NCBI RefSeq assembly: GCF_009933255.1
Contig: NZ_MAEI01000033.1
Location: forward strand, 15,855 to 79,854
DNA length: 64,000 nucleotides
From: Enterococcus diestrammenae
Lineage (GTDB): Bacteria; Bacillota; Bacilli; Lactobacillales; Enterococcaceae
Reading direction: 5' to 3'
Both the position numbers and the translations under genes were made by a program. Each line of letters starts with the position of its first letter. Within the stretch, counting starts at the first letter, position 1. This document shows positions 8,186-19,510 of the stretch, piece after piece. The notes below the pieces were generated by a model. That model saw nothing but the letters and a program-made list of their open reading frames with translations. It made no database searches and had not been told where the DNA came from.

Positions 8186-8458
8186 ATGGAAGAATTCGAA
8201 GGGGTTCTCGTCAAAACGGCCCTACTTCAAGAAAAACCCATCATGCTTTCATTAATGCGCTTGAAAAATGATGAAGATGCCCTCGACTGCGTCATTCGTG
8301 ATCGTTTTTTATCTGCATATATCTTTCGACTCCCTGTCGATAAATATACCATCCACGTCACTGGTCGCCGCAACAAACGCAATCAGTTGCTAGTCAAACA
8401 TATGACGATTCTCAATGTGGATGATTACATCAAAGTCATCGGGACACCAGAAGGATAA
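8186..8458 (+). CDS. Conserved small protein of unknown function
   Basis: A 90-residue soluble protein without a signal or membrane segment. It starts with strand-like segments (EEFEGVLVKTALLQEKPIML) and is basic in the middle (HVTGRRNKRNQ). I do not recognise the family. GAGGAG precedes the ATG, and a bidirectional terminator separates it from the convergent pgi. It is probably a conserved lineage protein because it has its own promoter and terminator. Confidence 0.7.
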   Translation: MEEFEGVLVKTALLQEKPIMLSLMRLKNDEDALDCVIRDRFLSAYIFRLPVDKYTIHVTGRRNKRNQLLVKHMTILNVDDYIKVIGTPEG

Positions 8459-8490
8459 GGGCTTGCTAGCCATCGCAACAGGAGAGCTGA

Positions 8491-8540
8491 AAAAGACCAC
8501 TTCTCGCCAAGTATTTCACGGCTAGAAGTGGTCTGTTTTA
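8491..8540. terminator. Bidirectional terminator between the small gene and pgi
   Basis: AGACCACTTCT (8494-8504) pairs with AGAAGTGGTCT (8524-8534). GTTTT follows on the plus strand and TTTTTC on the minus strand. Confidence 0.8.
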
Positions 8541-8550
8541 TGCGATTGGT

Positions 8551-9894
8551 TTAAAGACGATCGTTTAATTCTTTTCCAAGTTCTTCAAAACCAGGTTTGC
8601 CAAGAAGAGCAAACATGTTTTTCTTGTAAGCTTCGACCCCTGGTTGGTCAAATGGATTGACTCCATTTAAGTAACCGGAAATCCCGATAGCAATTTCAAA
8701 GAAGTACATAACATATCCCAGTGTGTAAGCATCCATTTCAGGAATAGTTACCAATAAATTTGGTACATCCCCATCTGTGTGGGCCAAGAGAACACCTTGG
8801 TAAGCTTTGGTGTTGACGAAATCAACATCTTTGCCTTGGAGATAGCCCAAACCATCCAAATCGGTATCTTGGACTGGAATTTTCACGTTTTTGCGAGGTT
8901 TTTCAACTTTCACAACCGTTTCGAAAATATTACGACGACCTTCTTGGATATATTGTCCAAGGGAGTGTAAGTCAGTAGAGAAGTTGGCACTAGATGGGTA
9001 AATGCCTTTTTGGTCCTTCCCTTCTGATTCGCCACACAATTGTTTCCACCATTCAGAGAAATATTGCATGCCTGGTTCGTAGTTGATCAATAATTCGGTG
9101 ACTTTGCCTTTGCGGTATAAGATGTTGCGCATAGCCGCATATTGGTAGGCTTCGTTTTCTTCCAATTTATTTGAAGAATATTCTTTGGAAGCATCTGCAG
9201 CCCCTTGCATCAAGGCATCGATATCAGCCCCACTAGCAGCGATTGGCAACAAACCGACAGCAGTCAAGACGGAGAAGCGGCCGCCGACATCGTCAGGAAT
9301 CACGAATGTTTCCCAATTGTTGGCATCGGCTTCCACCTTCACTGCACCACGGGCTTTATCTGTAGTAGCGTAAATCCGTTTGTTGGCTTCTGCTTCACCG
9401 TATTTGTTGATGAGCATTTCTTTGAAGACCCGGAAAGCAATTGCTGGTTCCGTTGTTGTCCCAGATTTTGAAATGACGTTGACAGAGAAATCCCGGTCGC
9501 CAATCACTTCAATCAAATCAGCCAAATAAGTGGATGAAATGGAATTACCGGCAAAGAAGATTTGCGTTTTCTTTTCTTCCCGGTTCATGTAGTTGTAGAA
9601 AGTATGATTCAAAAAGTCAATCGCAGCTCGAGCACCGAGATAAGAACCACCGATCCCGATGACTACCAATACTTCTGAATCTGATTGGATTTTTTTGGCG
9701 GCTTCCTTGATACGAGCAAATTCTTCTTTGTCATAGTTGGTTGGAAGGTCCACCCACCCGATGTAGTCTGAACCTGCGCCAGTCCCATTACGCAACATTT
9801 CGTGAGCTGCTGTCACTTGGCTTTGCATATAGCTGAGTTCATGTTCATTGACAAAAGGTGCCACTTTGGAGTGGTCAAATGTAATGTGTGCCAT
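8551..9894 (-). CDS. pgi: Glucose-6-phosphate isomerase
   Basis: Interconverts glucose-6-phosphate and fructose-6-phosphate in the cytoplasm (glycolysis). The 447 residues match the short Firmicute form. Visible signatures are the SIS-fold segment [19 protein letters not shown], the sugar-phosphate site [29 protein letters not shown], the catalytic glutamate in LCGESEGKD and the histidine in [19 protein letters not shown] lies before the ATG. It is transcribed next to, but separately from, gdhA. Confidence 0.97.
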   Translation of the reverse strand: MAHITFDHSKVAPFVNEHELSYMQSQVTAAHEMLRNGTGAGSDYIGWVDLPTNYDKEEFARIKEAAKKIQSDSEVLVVIGIGGSYLGARAAIDFLNHTFYNYMNREEKKTQIFFAGNSISSTYLADLIEVIGDRDFSVNVISKSGTTTEPAIAFRVFKEMLINKYGEAEANKRIYATTDKARGAVKVEADANNWETFVIPDDVGGRFSVLTAVGLLPIAASGADIDALMQGAADASKEYSSNKLEENEAYQYAAMRNILYRKGKVTELLINYEPGMQYFSEWWKQLCGESEGKDQKGIYPSSANFSTDLHSLGQYIQEGRRNIFETVVKVEKPRKNVKIPVQDTDLDGLGYLQGKDVDFVNTKAYQGVLLAHTDGDVPNLLVTIPEMDAYTLGYVMYFFEIAIGISGYLNGVNPFDQPGVEAYKKNMFALLGKPGFEELGKELNDRL

Positions 9895-10054
9895 TCTTGT
9901 TCCTCCTTCAATTGTGTGACTGTCGCCTGAGCAAAGGAAACTGTTTCACTCAACCCACAGTCAAGATTAACATTTCGTTACATCTACTACTTTACGGTTT
10001 TCAAGGCTTTTTTTCAAGCAGTAACTGTTGTGAAAAAGCTATCATGACGGGAAA

Positions 10055-10112
10055 AAAGCAAATCCTCTGAAAACCTGTCCGCAAAGGCCGAACAAGCCAC
10101 AGAGGATTTTCG
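10055..10112 (-). terminator. Terminator of gdhA
   Basis: AAATCCTCTG (10060-10069) and CAGAGGATTT (10100-10109) form the stem, with a GC-rich inner hairpin. On the minus strand it runs into GCTTTTTTCC. Confidence 0.75.
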
Positions 10113-10151
10113 AAATGGGATGATTACGAGAGGAAAACTTGTTTTTTTATG

Positions 10152-11567
<1,416 letters not shown>

Positions 11568-11637
11568 TTAAATCTACAGAAAATTTCGTCTATTCATCTA
11601 AAAAAATCCTAATCTTTTCATTAAAGGACGTGTCAAC

Positions 11638-12906
11638 ATGCATAAAAATTACGATGTGATCGTAGTGGGTGCCGGTCCAGCCGGCTTAATGAGCGCGATT
11701 GCTGCCGCCGAACAAGGGGCTTCGGTCCTCTTATTAGAAAAAAACAAGAAACCAGCAAAGAAACTGGCCATGACTGGTGGCAGTCGCTGCAATGTCACCA
11801 ATAATCGTCCAGTGGCTGACCTTATTCAACACATCCCCGGCAATGGTCGCTTTCTCTACTCCACTTTTTCCCAGTGGAATAATCAAGATATTATGGCCTT
11901 CTTTGCTGCCAGACAAGTTGCCTTAAAAGAGGAAGATCACGGACGGATGTTTCCTGTCACAGATCGTTCCCGGACGATCATCGACACCTTAGTCACTGCT
12001 GCAAAAGATGCGGGAGTGACTATCGAAACAAATACAACCGTGGAAAAACTATTGACCGCAGCAACCGGCGAAATTCAGGGAGTCCGCAGTGCCAAAGGAG
12101 ATACCCACGCCCCTTGTGTGATAGTCACCACCGGCGGAATCACTTATCCTGGAACAGGTTCTACTGGAGATGGCTATCAATTTGCCAAACGCTTGGGCCA
12201 TACGGTGACCCCGCTATTTGCCACCGAAGCCCCTTTGATTTCCGAAGATCCGTTTATTAAAAGCGGGGCTTTAACGGGTCTCTCTTTACAAAATGTTGCG
12301 TTATCCGTCTTGAATAAAAAAGGAAAAGCCGAAGTCACCCACCAAATGGATCTGCTGTTTACCCATTTTGGCTTATCCGGCCCGGCAGCTTTGCGTTGTG
12401 CTTATTTTGTCAATCGCCAACTGCGACCAGCCCCCGGTGAAGCAGTCTTGCTACAGCTAGACTGCTTACCAGAAACTAGCCATGCCCAACTTAGCACCCA
12501 GCTTCAACAGCTCTTTCGTGACAATCGTAAATCGGTAAAAAACGCGTTGGCGCAATTGCTGCCTGACCGCCTGCTGGCCTTGTTTGTAGACCAACTTCAG
12601 CTAACCGACACACAAGCCAAACAAGTCACCGAAAAACAGCTAGATGCGCTAGTAGATCTGATAAAGACCTTTCCTATCACGATTAAGCAAACGATTGGTT
12701 TGGAGAAGGCCTTCGTGACAGCCGGTGGGATCAACCTCAAAGAAATCGAACCAAAGACGCTAGCTTCTAAGCTCGTTTCCGGATTGTTTTTTGCCGGAGA
12801 AGTCTTAGATATCAATGGCTATACTGGTGGCTACAATATCACAACTGCTTTATGTACCGGTCATGTTGCCGGACAACATGCTGCCCAGTTTGCCGGTTAT
12901 TGGTAA
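11638..12906 (+). CDS. BaiN/RdsA-family NAD(P)/FAD-dependent oxidoreductase
   Basis: A 422-residue flavoprotein of the HI0933/YhiN family. The FAD dinucleotide fold is at the N-terminus (VIVVGAGPAGLMSAIAAAEQ then LLLEKNKKPAKKLAMTGGSR), with the family signature GGSRCNVTNN. VTTGGITYPGTGSTGDGY and the C-terminal GLFFAGEVLDINGYTGGYN close the FAD site. Members reduce flavins or enoate-type substrates; the physiological substrate is unknown. AAAGGACG precedes the ATG. It is a single-gene unit. Confidence 0.9.
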   Translation: MHKNYDVIVVGAGPAGLMSAIAAAEQGASVLLLEKNKKPAKKLAMTGGSRCNVTNNRPVADLIQHIPGNGRFLYSTFSQWNNQDIMAFFAARQVALKEEDHGRMFPVTDRSRTIIDTLVTAAKDAGVTIETNTTVEKLLTAATGEIQGVRSAKGDTHAPCVIVTTGGITYPGTGSTGDGYQFAKRLGHTVTPLFATEAPLISEDPFIKSGALTGLSLQNVALSVLNKKGKAEVTHQMDLLFTHFGLSGPAALRCAYFVNRQLRPAPGEAVLLQLDCLPETSHAQLSTQLQQLFRDNRKSVKNALAQLLPDRLLALFVDQLQLTDTQAKQVTEKQLDALVDLIKTFPITIKQTIGLEKAFVTAGGINLKEIEPKTLASKLVSGLFFAGEVLDINGYTGGYNITTALCTGHVAGQHAAQFAGYW

Positions 12907-13016
12907 GCCAGTTTCACCAGATCAGATTCCCCCTCAGCTTCAAGATCCGCGACCAATGCCAAAGCCAATCACCTTTTGCCTTTTTGAAATCTTAGACAGA
13001 CCTTAGTCCATTCACA

Positions 13017-13070
13017 AAAGCCCAGCCCTTCTAACGAGTATATCTCATTAGGAGGACTGGGCTTTTTAGG
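13017..13070. terminator. Bidirectional terminator
   Basis: AAAGCCCAG...CCTTCTAA pairs with TTAGGAGG...CTGGGCTTT, with TTTT on the plus side. It sits between the converging flavoprotein and ybaK genes. Confidence 0.75.
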
Positions 13071-13073
13071 GTT

Positions 13074-13571
13074 CTATTCTTCTGAATCAAGGGTTAAATC
13101 GACAAACTGACCTCTCACCAAAGTTGCCAAATCTTTTGGTGCCAGTTCCATCTGGAGTCCGCGACGTCCGGCTGAAACGATGATTGTCGCAAAGTTTTCT
13201 GCTCGGGCATCAAAAAAGGTGGGAAAAAGTTTTTTCATCCCCACAGGTGAACAACCACCGCGGATGTAGCCCGTGGTTTCTTCCAAATCTCGCAAATGCA
13301 ACATTTCGACTTTTTTATTGCCACTGGCTTTGGCGATTTTTTTGAGATCTAGCTCGCGGTTCCCAGGAATCACCGCGACGACGGGACCGGTTTTATTTCC
13401 TACTGCCACTAAGGTTTTAAATAGTTGGTCTTCGTTGCGCCCCAGTTCTTCTGCGACACTATCCGCACCAAGATGGTCTTCTTGCCAGGCGTAAGTGTAT
13501 TCTTGATAGGGAATCTTCTTTTGTTCTACCAAGCGAATCGCATTGGTTTTAGGTATTTTTTTCTTACTCAT
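13074..13571 (-). CDS. ybaK: YbaK/EbsC-type Cys-tRNA(Pro) deacylase
   Basis: A 165-residue trans-editing enzyme that removes cysteine from mischarged tRNA-Pro. The single-domain YbaK/ProX fold is visible in FKTLVAVGNKTGPVVAVIPG, the catalytic lysine region KKIAKASGNKKVEM and the GGCSPVGMKKLFPTFFD loop typical of YbaK. I take the MSKKK start at 13571 because GGAAGTGAA precedes it and it overlaps the end of aroD by eight bases (coupled translation); an in-frame upstream ATG at 13595 lies inside aroD. Confidence 0.9.
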   Translation of the reverse strand: MSKKKIPKTNAIRLVEQKKIPYQEYTYAWQEDHLGADSVAEELGRNEDQLFKTLVAVGNKTGPVVAVIPGNRELDLKKIAKASGNKKVEMLHLRDLEETTGYIRGGCSPVGMKKLFPTFFDARAENFATIIVSAGRRGLQMELAPKDLATLVRGQFVDLTLDSEE

Positions 13572-14343
13572 TTCTTTCACTTCCATTGGTTTCAATATGC
13601 ATGGCGTCTAAAATCGTAACCAGCTGGTCTACGGGAATTTGCCCCGGTGCAGAAGCCTCAGCTAAGGAGCCAAAAGTCATGACCGATTGAATCAATTCAC
13701 CGCTGATCCGACTTGGTTTCCCCAGATCCCCCATGGAGATCAAAACTAAAGGCAAATCCACCAGTTCTCGCAATTTACTCGAGATATTCATCAGGCGCAA
13801 GACATCTTTTAAAGAATTGGGCATAACCGCGATTTTTCCCAAGTCCGCATGAAATTGCTTCATAATGCTTAACTTCAAGACCAACTCGCCATCAGCTGGC
13901 GTTTTTTCAAAATTATGATGGCTCAAAATAATAGCAATCTGTTGCTCTTTAAAAAGCTGAATAAACTTGCGTCCGAGATATTCCGCCACCTCTAACTCGA
14001 TGTCCACCAAATCCAAGGCACCGCTAGCCGCTGCCGCTTCATAGAGTTCCCGGTATTGCTTCAGAGTAAACTCTTGCGGCTTGCCCCCTTCTTTTTCAGT
14101 CCGGAAGGTAAACAAGAGCAATTTATCCCGTAAAATCGTCTTTAGATGAGACAACAGATTCAACACTTGAGCAAGATCCGTGACTTGATCGAATAAATCC
14201 ACTCGCCATTCCACTACATCGGCTAGACTTGCTTCTGCCGCTTTGGCTTGTTGGGTAATGTCCTCAGCTGTTTTGCCAGTAAGGGGGACACAAATTTTCG
14301 GGCGTCCTGCACCAAAAATGGTTTCTTTCAACTTGAATTCCAT
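13564..14343 (-). CDS. aroD: 3-dehydroquinate dehydratase, type I
   Basis: Third step of the shikimate pathway (dehydroquinate to dehydroshikimate). The 259 residues fit the class I Schiff-base enzyme. ADVVEWRVDLFD binds substrate, the catalytic histidine lies in IILSHHNFEKTP and the Schiff-base lysine in DLGKIAVMP. LVLISMGDLGKPSRISGE and the GQIP...L end the barrel. It is the first gene of a two-gene unit with ybaK; no other aro genes are near. Confidence 0.95.
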   Translation of the reverse strand: MEFKLKETIFGAGRPKICVPLTGKTAEDITQQAKAAEASLADVVEWRVDLFDQVTDLAQVLNLLSHLKTILRDKLLLFTFRTEKEGGKPQEFTLKQYRELYEAAAASGALDLVDIELEVAEYLGRKFIQLFKEQQIAIILSHHNFEKTPADGELVLKLSIMKQFHADLGKIAVMPNSLKDVLRLMNISSKLRELVDLPLVLISMGDLGKPSRISGELIQSVMTFGSLAEASAPGQIPVDQLVTILDAMHIETNGSERNE

Positions 14344-14432
14344 AACTAGCCTCCAAAAAAAGTTATTTGGTAACCCTTCCCACCAAAACCTGTCAGCAGG
14401 AAAGCCATTTGCTTGATCGTCGCTTAAATAGC

Positions 14433-15623
14433 TTATTTCTTGATTTCATAGATAAAGACTTTCAGATAATTCCCTTCAGTAAAGGCTGGATTCACTGTAA
14501 AATCCCCCGGCAATCGCTGTTCTTCCAAAAGCCGATACCTAACCTGTGCCAGTTGGAACTGCTCTTCTACACTTTTTTTAAACTTAGCGACAGATAAGTT
14601 CGCGGCATTCGTCGAAGCAATCAGTAAGCCCTGATCTGCCAGTATCGACAGGCTATCTGCCACCAATTCTCCATAATTTTTTTGAACGGTAAAGACCTGT
14701 TTTTTATTCCGAGCAAAACTTGGCGGATCCAAAACGATCAGATCAAAAGTCAGGTCCTTTTTACGGGCGTAAGCAAAATAGCTAAACACATCCATCACGT
14801 GGATTTTTTGTGTCAAAGGATCGATCCCGTTGATTCGAAATTGTTCCCGTGTTTTTTCGAGACTACGCTTAGCCAAATCGACACTCGTGGTAGCCACCGC
14901 CCCACCCATCGCACTGGCGACAGAAAACGCCCCAGTGTAACTAAACATATTCAACACTCTTAACCCACTGGCCAACCCTTCAGCCAAACGACCCCGAACC
15001 TCTTTTTGGTCTAAAAAGATTCCCGTCATTAACTCTTCATTTAAATACACCGCATAATTGACGAAGTTTTCTTGCACCAGTAAAGGCTCCGGTGCATCAG
15101 CGCCATATAGATGCTGACTTTCTGGTAAGTCTGCATGTTTAAAGCGAATTTTTTCATAAGCCCCCACCACTTCAGGAAAAACCTGTTGAAAAGCATTCAC
15201 CAGTAGTTGGCGCTTGTGATACAGCGTTTCGTTATACCAAGAAAACACAGCAAAGTCTTGGTACAGCTCGATAGTCAGTCCGCCGACACCATCCCCTTCA
15301 CCGTTGAATAAGCGAAAAGCACTCGTCCCTTCATCCAGATAGTAAGGCTGGCGTTTTTCTTTGGCAAGAGTCATTTTTTCAACAAAAAAAGCCTCATCTA
15401 GCTCTCGTTGGCTAAAATCCAACAGCCAGCCGGCACCTTTATTTTGTGGACTTAAGTAGCCTGTCGCCAAATATTGGCCGCGACTATCTAAAAAAGTTAC
15501 CCAATCTTGGGTAGTAGGTACTTGTTCTAGGTCTTCTGCTAAGATTAATGGATACCCTTGGCGAAACTTCTTCTCCGCCTTTTTCTTCACTTTACACTTC
15601 ATTACTACACGTCCTTGCTCCAT
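14433..15623 (-). CDS. RlmI/RlmK-type 23S rRNA cytosine-5 methyltransferase
   Basis: A 396-residue SAM-dependent enzyme. An N-terminal PUA domain (about 1-75) is followed by the RlmI central domain and a Rossmann methyltransferase domain with motif I LNMFSYTGAFSVASAMGGA and motif IV LDPPSFARNKK. The family methylates a cytosine in 23S rRNA; the exact site here is inferred. I choose the ATG at 15623 because AAGGAAG lies seven bases upstream; the longer frame from 15650 lacks a site. Confidence 0.88.
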   Translation of the reverse strand: MEQGRVVMKCKVKKKAEKKFRQGYPLILAEDLEQVPTTQDWVTFLDSRGQYLATGYLSPQNKGAGWLLDFSQRELDEAFFVEKMTLAKEKRQPYYLDEGTSAFRLFNGEGDGVGGLTIELYQDFAVFSWYNETLYHKRQLLVNAFQQVFPEVVGAYEKIRFKHADLPESQHLYGADAPEPLLVQENFVNYAVYLNEELMTGIFLDQKEVRGRLAEGLASGLRVLNMFSYTGAFSVASAMGGAVATTSVDLAKRSLEKTREQFRINGIDPLTQKIHVMDVFSYFAYARKKDLTFDLIVLDPPSFARNKKQVFTVQKNYGELVADSLSILADQGLLIASTNAANLSVAKFKKSVEEQFQLAQVRYRLLEEQRLPGDFTVNPAFTEGNYLKVFIYEIKK

Positions 15624-15723
15624 CAAATGGCTTCCTTTTGAGTATATCAAAAACCGCCTTATTTGTCTGTCATCTACCGAAACTAAAGAAAAGCTAAATA
15701 ATGCACAAAGCCCATTGTTTCAA

Positions 15724-15752
15724 TTGACACGCCATTTTTGGACTAGTAAAAT
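15724..15752 (+). promoter_or_regulatory. Strong promoter of ltaS
   Basis: TTGACA at 15724-15729, a 17-base spacer, TAAAAT at 15747-15752, then a leader of about 63 bases. Confidence 0.7.
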
Positions 15753-15822
15753 GAAACATGATGAAATTTATGAAAACACCTTTCAATAATGCATCCATTT
15801 GAAGTAAAGGAAGGACAATTAC

Positions 15823-17949
15823 GTGAACAAAATTAAACTACCGAAATTCGTAAATTCAAGACTGGGCTTTTTCGGCCTCTTAACCATCTTACTTTGGGTA
15901 AAAAATATTGCCGCCTACCTCACCGAATTCAAACTAGGCGTGGAGAGCTTTCAACAATACTTGATTCTCTTCATTAATCCAATCGCGACAACCATCTTTA
16001 TGTTGTCCATCGCCTTATATGTCAAAGGTAAGAAATCCTCCTACATCACGATGTTGGTGATTTACTCCCTGATGACCTTGTTGCTTTTTTCAAACATTGT
16101 CTATTATCGTGAGTTTACCGATTTTATCACCATCAATACGATGTTAGGTGCGGGACAAGTTTCTAGTGGCTTAGGGGAAACTGCCATCAAACTTTTCCGT
16201 CCCTACGATATCTTATATTGGATTGATATCATCGCTTTGGTGGTATTGTTTGCTCGCAAAAAAATCACCATGGATGAACGTCCAGTGCGCGCACGGATGG
16301 CTTTAGCAATCACAACTTTGTCGATCATGATTTTCTCCGGGAACCTTTTTATGGCGGAAGTCGATCGGCCTGAGCTTTTGACTCGGACTTTCTCCCGGGA
16401 TTATTTGGTAAAATATCTGGGGATCAATGCTTTTACTGTCTATGATGGCGTGCAAACCTACCAAGCCAGCCAAGTGCGAGCTGAAGCCTCACCGACTGAT
16501 ATGGATGACGTTGCTAAATACGTTTCAAATCATTATGCGGCTCCTAACGATGACCTCTTCGGGATTGCAAAAGGCAAAAACGTGATTTACATTCATTTGG
16601 AAAGTACCCAACAATTTTTGATTGATTACAAATTGAAAGACGAAAATGGTGTAGAACATGAAGTCATGCCATTTATCAACAGCCTTTATCATGACAAACA
16701 AACCTTTGCCTTCGATAATTTTTATCACCAAGTCAAAGGCGGTAAAACCAGTGACGCAGAAACCTTGATGGATAATTCCTTGTTTGGCTTGAACCAAGGG
16801 GCCTTAATGACCCAATTAGGTGGCAAAAATACATTCCAATCCGCACCAAATATTCTGGAACAAACAGCAGGCTATACTTCTGCTGTCTTCCATGGTAATG
16901 ACAGTACCTTTTGGAACCGCAACGAAACCTATAAACACTGGGGTTACGATTATTTCTTTAGCAAAGAATACTACGATGTCAACGAAGACAACTCCTTCCA
17001 ATATGGGTTACATGACAAACCTTTCTTCCAACAATCAGTGAAGTATTTGGAACAGTTGCCTCAACCATTTTATTCGAAATTTATTGCTGTCTCTAATCAT
17101 TTCCCTTATTCGGAATTTACCGATGATGAAGCTGGTTTCCCGATGGCGCAAACCGATGACGAAACCATCAACGGCTACTTTGCTACCGCTAATTACTTGG
17201 ATGCCGCTGTTGAAGAATTCTTCAACTACTTGAAAGCGAGCGGTCTCTATGATAACTCGGTGATCGTACTTTATGGTGACCACTTCGGGATTTCCGAAAG
17301 CCGGAACGAATCGTTAGCCGAATTAGTAGGTAAAACCAAAGAAGACTGGAACAGCTACGACAATGCCCAAATGCAAAAAGTCCCTTATCTGATTCACATT
17401 CCTGGTCAAGAAAATGGTGGTATCAATCATACTTATGGCGGTCAAGTAGACGCTTTGCCAACCTTGATGCACTTACTAGGTGTGGATACCAAAAACTACA
17501 TTATGATGGGCCAAGATTTATTATCCGCTGACCATGACCAACTGGTTGCTTTCCGAAATGGTGATTTTGTTTCTGATAAATACACCTACCACAAAGGTTC
17601 TCTCTACGACACAGCTAGCGGCAACGAAATCGTCACCGCCACTGCCCAACAACAAAAAGAAGTCGATGCCTTGAAGGAAAAAGTCAGCGCCCAGCTAGAT
17701 GCTTCCGATCAGGTCAATAATGGTGACCTCTTCCGTTTCTATGATAAGAGCGGTTTGAAAGATTTAGATTACACCAAGTTCAACTACAAAGATGCCTTGG
17801 AACAACTAAAAGAAGCTGCTGCAAAGGCTGGTAATGACAACACTAGTGTCATCGCTGAAAACGGTGGGCAATCCACCGAAGACCTGTACGTCACTAAGAC
17901 CTACAAAGAACTTCACGGTGAACCCTCAGCAAGCGATACAACAAAATAA
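15823..17949 (+). CDS. ltaS: Lipoteichoic acid synthase
   Basis: Polymerises glycerol-phosphate from phosphatidylglycerol onto the glycolipid anchor of lipoteichoic acid, on the outer membrane face. Five N-terminal membrane helices (about 15-210) precede a sulfatase-fold domain. The catalytic residues line up with S. aureus LtaS: metal-binding E260 in HLEST, nucleophile T309 in KGGKTSDAE, D486/H487 in YGDHFG. At 708 residues it is longer than the staphylococcal enzyme because of a C-terminal extension (about 620-708). GGAAGGA precedes a GTG start. Enterococci often carry two such synthases, so this may be one paralogue. Confidence 0.93.
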   Translation: MNKIKLPKFVNSRLGFFGLLTILLWVKNIAAYLTEFKLGVESFQQYLILFINPIATTIFMLSIALYVKGKKSSYITMLVIYSLMTLLLFSNIVYYREFTDFITINTMLGAGQVSSGLGETAIKLFRPYDILYWIDIIALVVLFARKKITMDERPVRARMALAITTLSIMIFSGNLFMAEVDRPELLTRTFSRDYLVKYLGINAFTVYDGVQTYQASQVRAEASPTDMDDVAKYVSNHYAAPNDDLFGIAKGKNVIYIHLESTQQFLIDYKLKDENGVEHEVMPFINSLYHDKQTFAFDNFYHQVKGGKTSDAETLMDNSLFGLNQGALMTQLGGKNTFQSAPNILEQTAGYTSAVFHGNDSTFWNRNETYKHWGYDYFFSKEYYDVNEDNSFQYGLHDKPFFQQSVKYLEQLPQPFYSKFIAVSNHFPYSEFTDDEAGFPMAQTDDETINGYFATANYLDAAVEEFFNYLKASGLYDNSVIVLYGDHFGISESRNESLAELVGKTKEDWNSYDNAQMQKVPYLIHIPGQENGGINHTYGGQVDALPTLMHLLGVDTKNYIMMGQDLLSADHDQLVAFRNGDFVSDKYTYHKGSLYDTASGNEIVTATAQQQKEVDALKEKVSAQLDASDQVNNGDLFRFYDKSGLKDLDYTKFNYKDALEQLKEAAAKAGNDNTSVIAENGGQSTEDLYVTKTYKELHGEPSASDTTK

Positions 17950-17991
17950 CTCACTTGGAATGGCTAAACCAGTTCTAGAAGCCAATCAAAC

Positions 17992-18030
17992 CAACCCGTT
18001 AAAAGCTTAATCACTTTTAACGGGTTTTTT
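17992..18030 (+). terminator. Terminator of ltaS
   Basis: AACCCGTTAAAAG pairs with CTTTTAACGGGTT and is followed by TTTT. Confidence 0.85.
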
Positions 18031-18228
18031 ACGTCTTTTTCCCTAGCTTATTCATACTTTGTTCAAAATCCTAGCCTATACTAGTTATTAGTAGAAAAAG
18101 CTTTTAAAGTGGGCCAAGGGTTGGTAACCCTTGCCTGTCTTTCGCTACCTTGCAAAATTCTGATTTAAAAACCTTTCTTGACCCACCACAGCATTGCTTA
18201 TACGAAAAAAATTGGGGGTGAGCTTGTG

Positions 18229-18972
18229 ATGATTCTACGCCATGCTTTGGCTAGTTTAAAATACCATAAACGTTTTTTACGTCGATACTTACTCTGTCTG
18301 GTACTCTTTTTACCAATATTGTTTCTATTACATACCTTGCGTGCCACCTTGTTAAATTTGCGGGAAAATATCACCAACCGTGTTCAAGAAGGGGTATTAC
18401 CAGAAGTGGACCAACGTTGGTTGACCTTACTTTTCACGGATTTAAAGTCCGTTTTACCGCTTTACAATGTGATTTTGGGAATCAGCTGTCTCCTCTTTGC
18501 TGGCGTTCTTTTCTTGTTAAGCCGCAGTTACTGTCGCAGCCGTCAGTGTGAGTTGGTGGCCTATCGCCGCCTGGGTATGACACGGCGCCACTTTATTGGT
18601 CAACTCGCTCTTGAGCTGGTGATTCCAGCTTTTGTGTTGCTGGTTTGCTTGGCGCTTGTTTGTATTGTTTTTCAGTCAAGTATGGAAACTGCCATCCAGT
18701 GGATTCAATCTCGCCTATTGGATCGGTTTACAGATGTTGCCAAGATGGTGACTCCCAGCGGTACCTCTGATAGTAGTAATTTTCCGATTCGGGTAGGCCT
18801 CCCCGAAAATGGCTTGCTTTTGCTGGCTGCGATTCCTTTTGATAGCATTCACTGGTTAAAAGTCACTCTAGTTGCACTTGGCGGTACCGCCCTCACTATA
18901 CTCAGTCTGATTGCCTTGGCGCTTGTTACTACGGTAATTACCATCAGGAGGTGTTTTACAAATGATTGCTGA
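18229..18972 (+). CDS. FtsX-like ABC permease-type membrane protein
   Basis: About 247 residues. TM1 (22-43 of the mature frame) is followed by an extracellular stretch, then three helices (near 80-100, 130-155, 215-240). The basic loop after TM2 (CRSRQCELVAYRRLGMTRRHF) matches the FtsX/MacB cytoplasmic coupling helix, where RxxE(L/I)xxLRxxGxS is usual. GGGGGTGAG precedes GTG 18226/ATG 18229; ATG is chosen. It overlaps the next gene, an ATPase-like protein that lacks ATP-binding residues. The substrate is unknown; it may work as a regulator rather than a transporter. Confidence 0.75.
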   Translation: MILRHALASLKYHKRFLRRYLLCLVLFLPILFLLHTLRATLLNLRENITNRVQEGVLPEVDQRWLTLLFTDLKSVLPLYNVILGISCLLFAGVLFLLSRSYCRSRQCELVAYRRLGMTRRHFIGQLALELVIPAFVLLVCLALVCIVFQSSMETAIQWIQSRLLDRFTDVAKMVTPSGTSDSSNFPIRVGLPENGLLLLAAIPFDSIHWLKVTLVALGGTALTILSLIALALVTTVITIRRCFTNDC

Positions 18973-19447
18973 ACAAAAACATAAAAATCAAATCCGTGCT
19001 TGTTACACCACCAATCCACAAGCGCTACTAACCTCTTTTCAACAAAAAAAGACCCAACAGCTGGCCACTTTTGGCATCATCCATCCCGACTGGTTACCGA
19101 TTCCCTATCTCGGACTGAAGGAAAATATTTTGCTAGGGCTGTCTCGTAAACAACGAATGGAAGCTCAACTGACTTCAACCTTGAAACTAGTAGCTTTACC
19201 AGAGAGCATCTTTGCCAAAACGGCTGCCCAGTTGACCCAGTTCGAAACGATCCAGTTACAGTTGTTACAACAACTGTTACGCGGACCGCAACAGCTGGCT
19301 TTCATGGAAGTTTCTCAAGGCTTATCCGTCAATGATATCCAACTTCTTTTACACCTTTGCTTACAAATGAGCCGGCAATTAGACGTGGACATCCTATTTA
19401 TCACAAGTGACCCTTTCTTCGCACAAGCCATTCAACAGATGAATTAA
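18962..19447 (+). CDS. Degenerate ABC ATPase-like protein without Walker motifs
   Basis: 161 residues, too short for an ABC ATPase (about 220). The C-terminal two thirds follow the ABC pattern: a Q-loop-like LGLKENILLGLSRKQR, LTQFETIQLQLLQQLLRGP where LSGGQ..R..IARAL should be, FMEVSQGLS where LLLDEPT..LD should be, and FITSDPFFAQ where the H-loop histidine should be. The Walker A region is absent. AGGAGG precedes the ATG, and it overlaps the FtsX-like gene by 11 bases, so the pair is coupled. Hydrolysis looks impossible, which suggests a structural or regulatory partner, or a decaying gene. Confidence 0.65.
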   Translation: MIAEQKHKNQIRACYTTNPQALLTSFQQKKTQQLATFGIIHPDWLPIPYLGLKENILLGLSRKQRMEAQLTSTLKLVALPESIFAKTAAQLTQFETIQLQLLQQLLRGPQQLAFMEVSQGLSVNDIQLLLHLCLQMSRQLDVDILFITSDPFFAQAIQQMN

Positions 19448-19510
19448 ACTAAGCAACACTCTCAGTTCAGGCCTCTAAACCAAGGCTCGACTAGTGAGAC
19501 ACTAACGACC

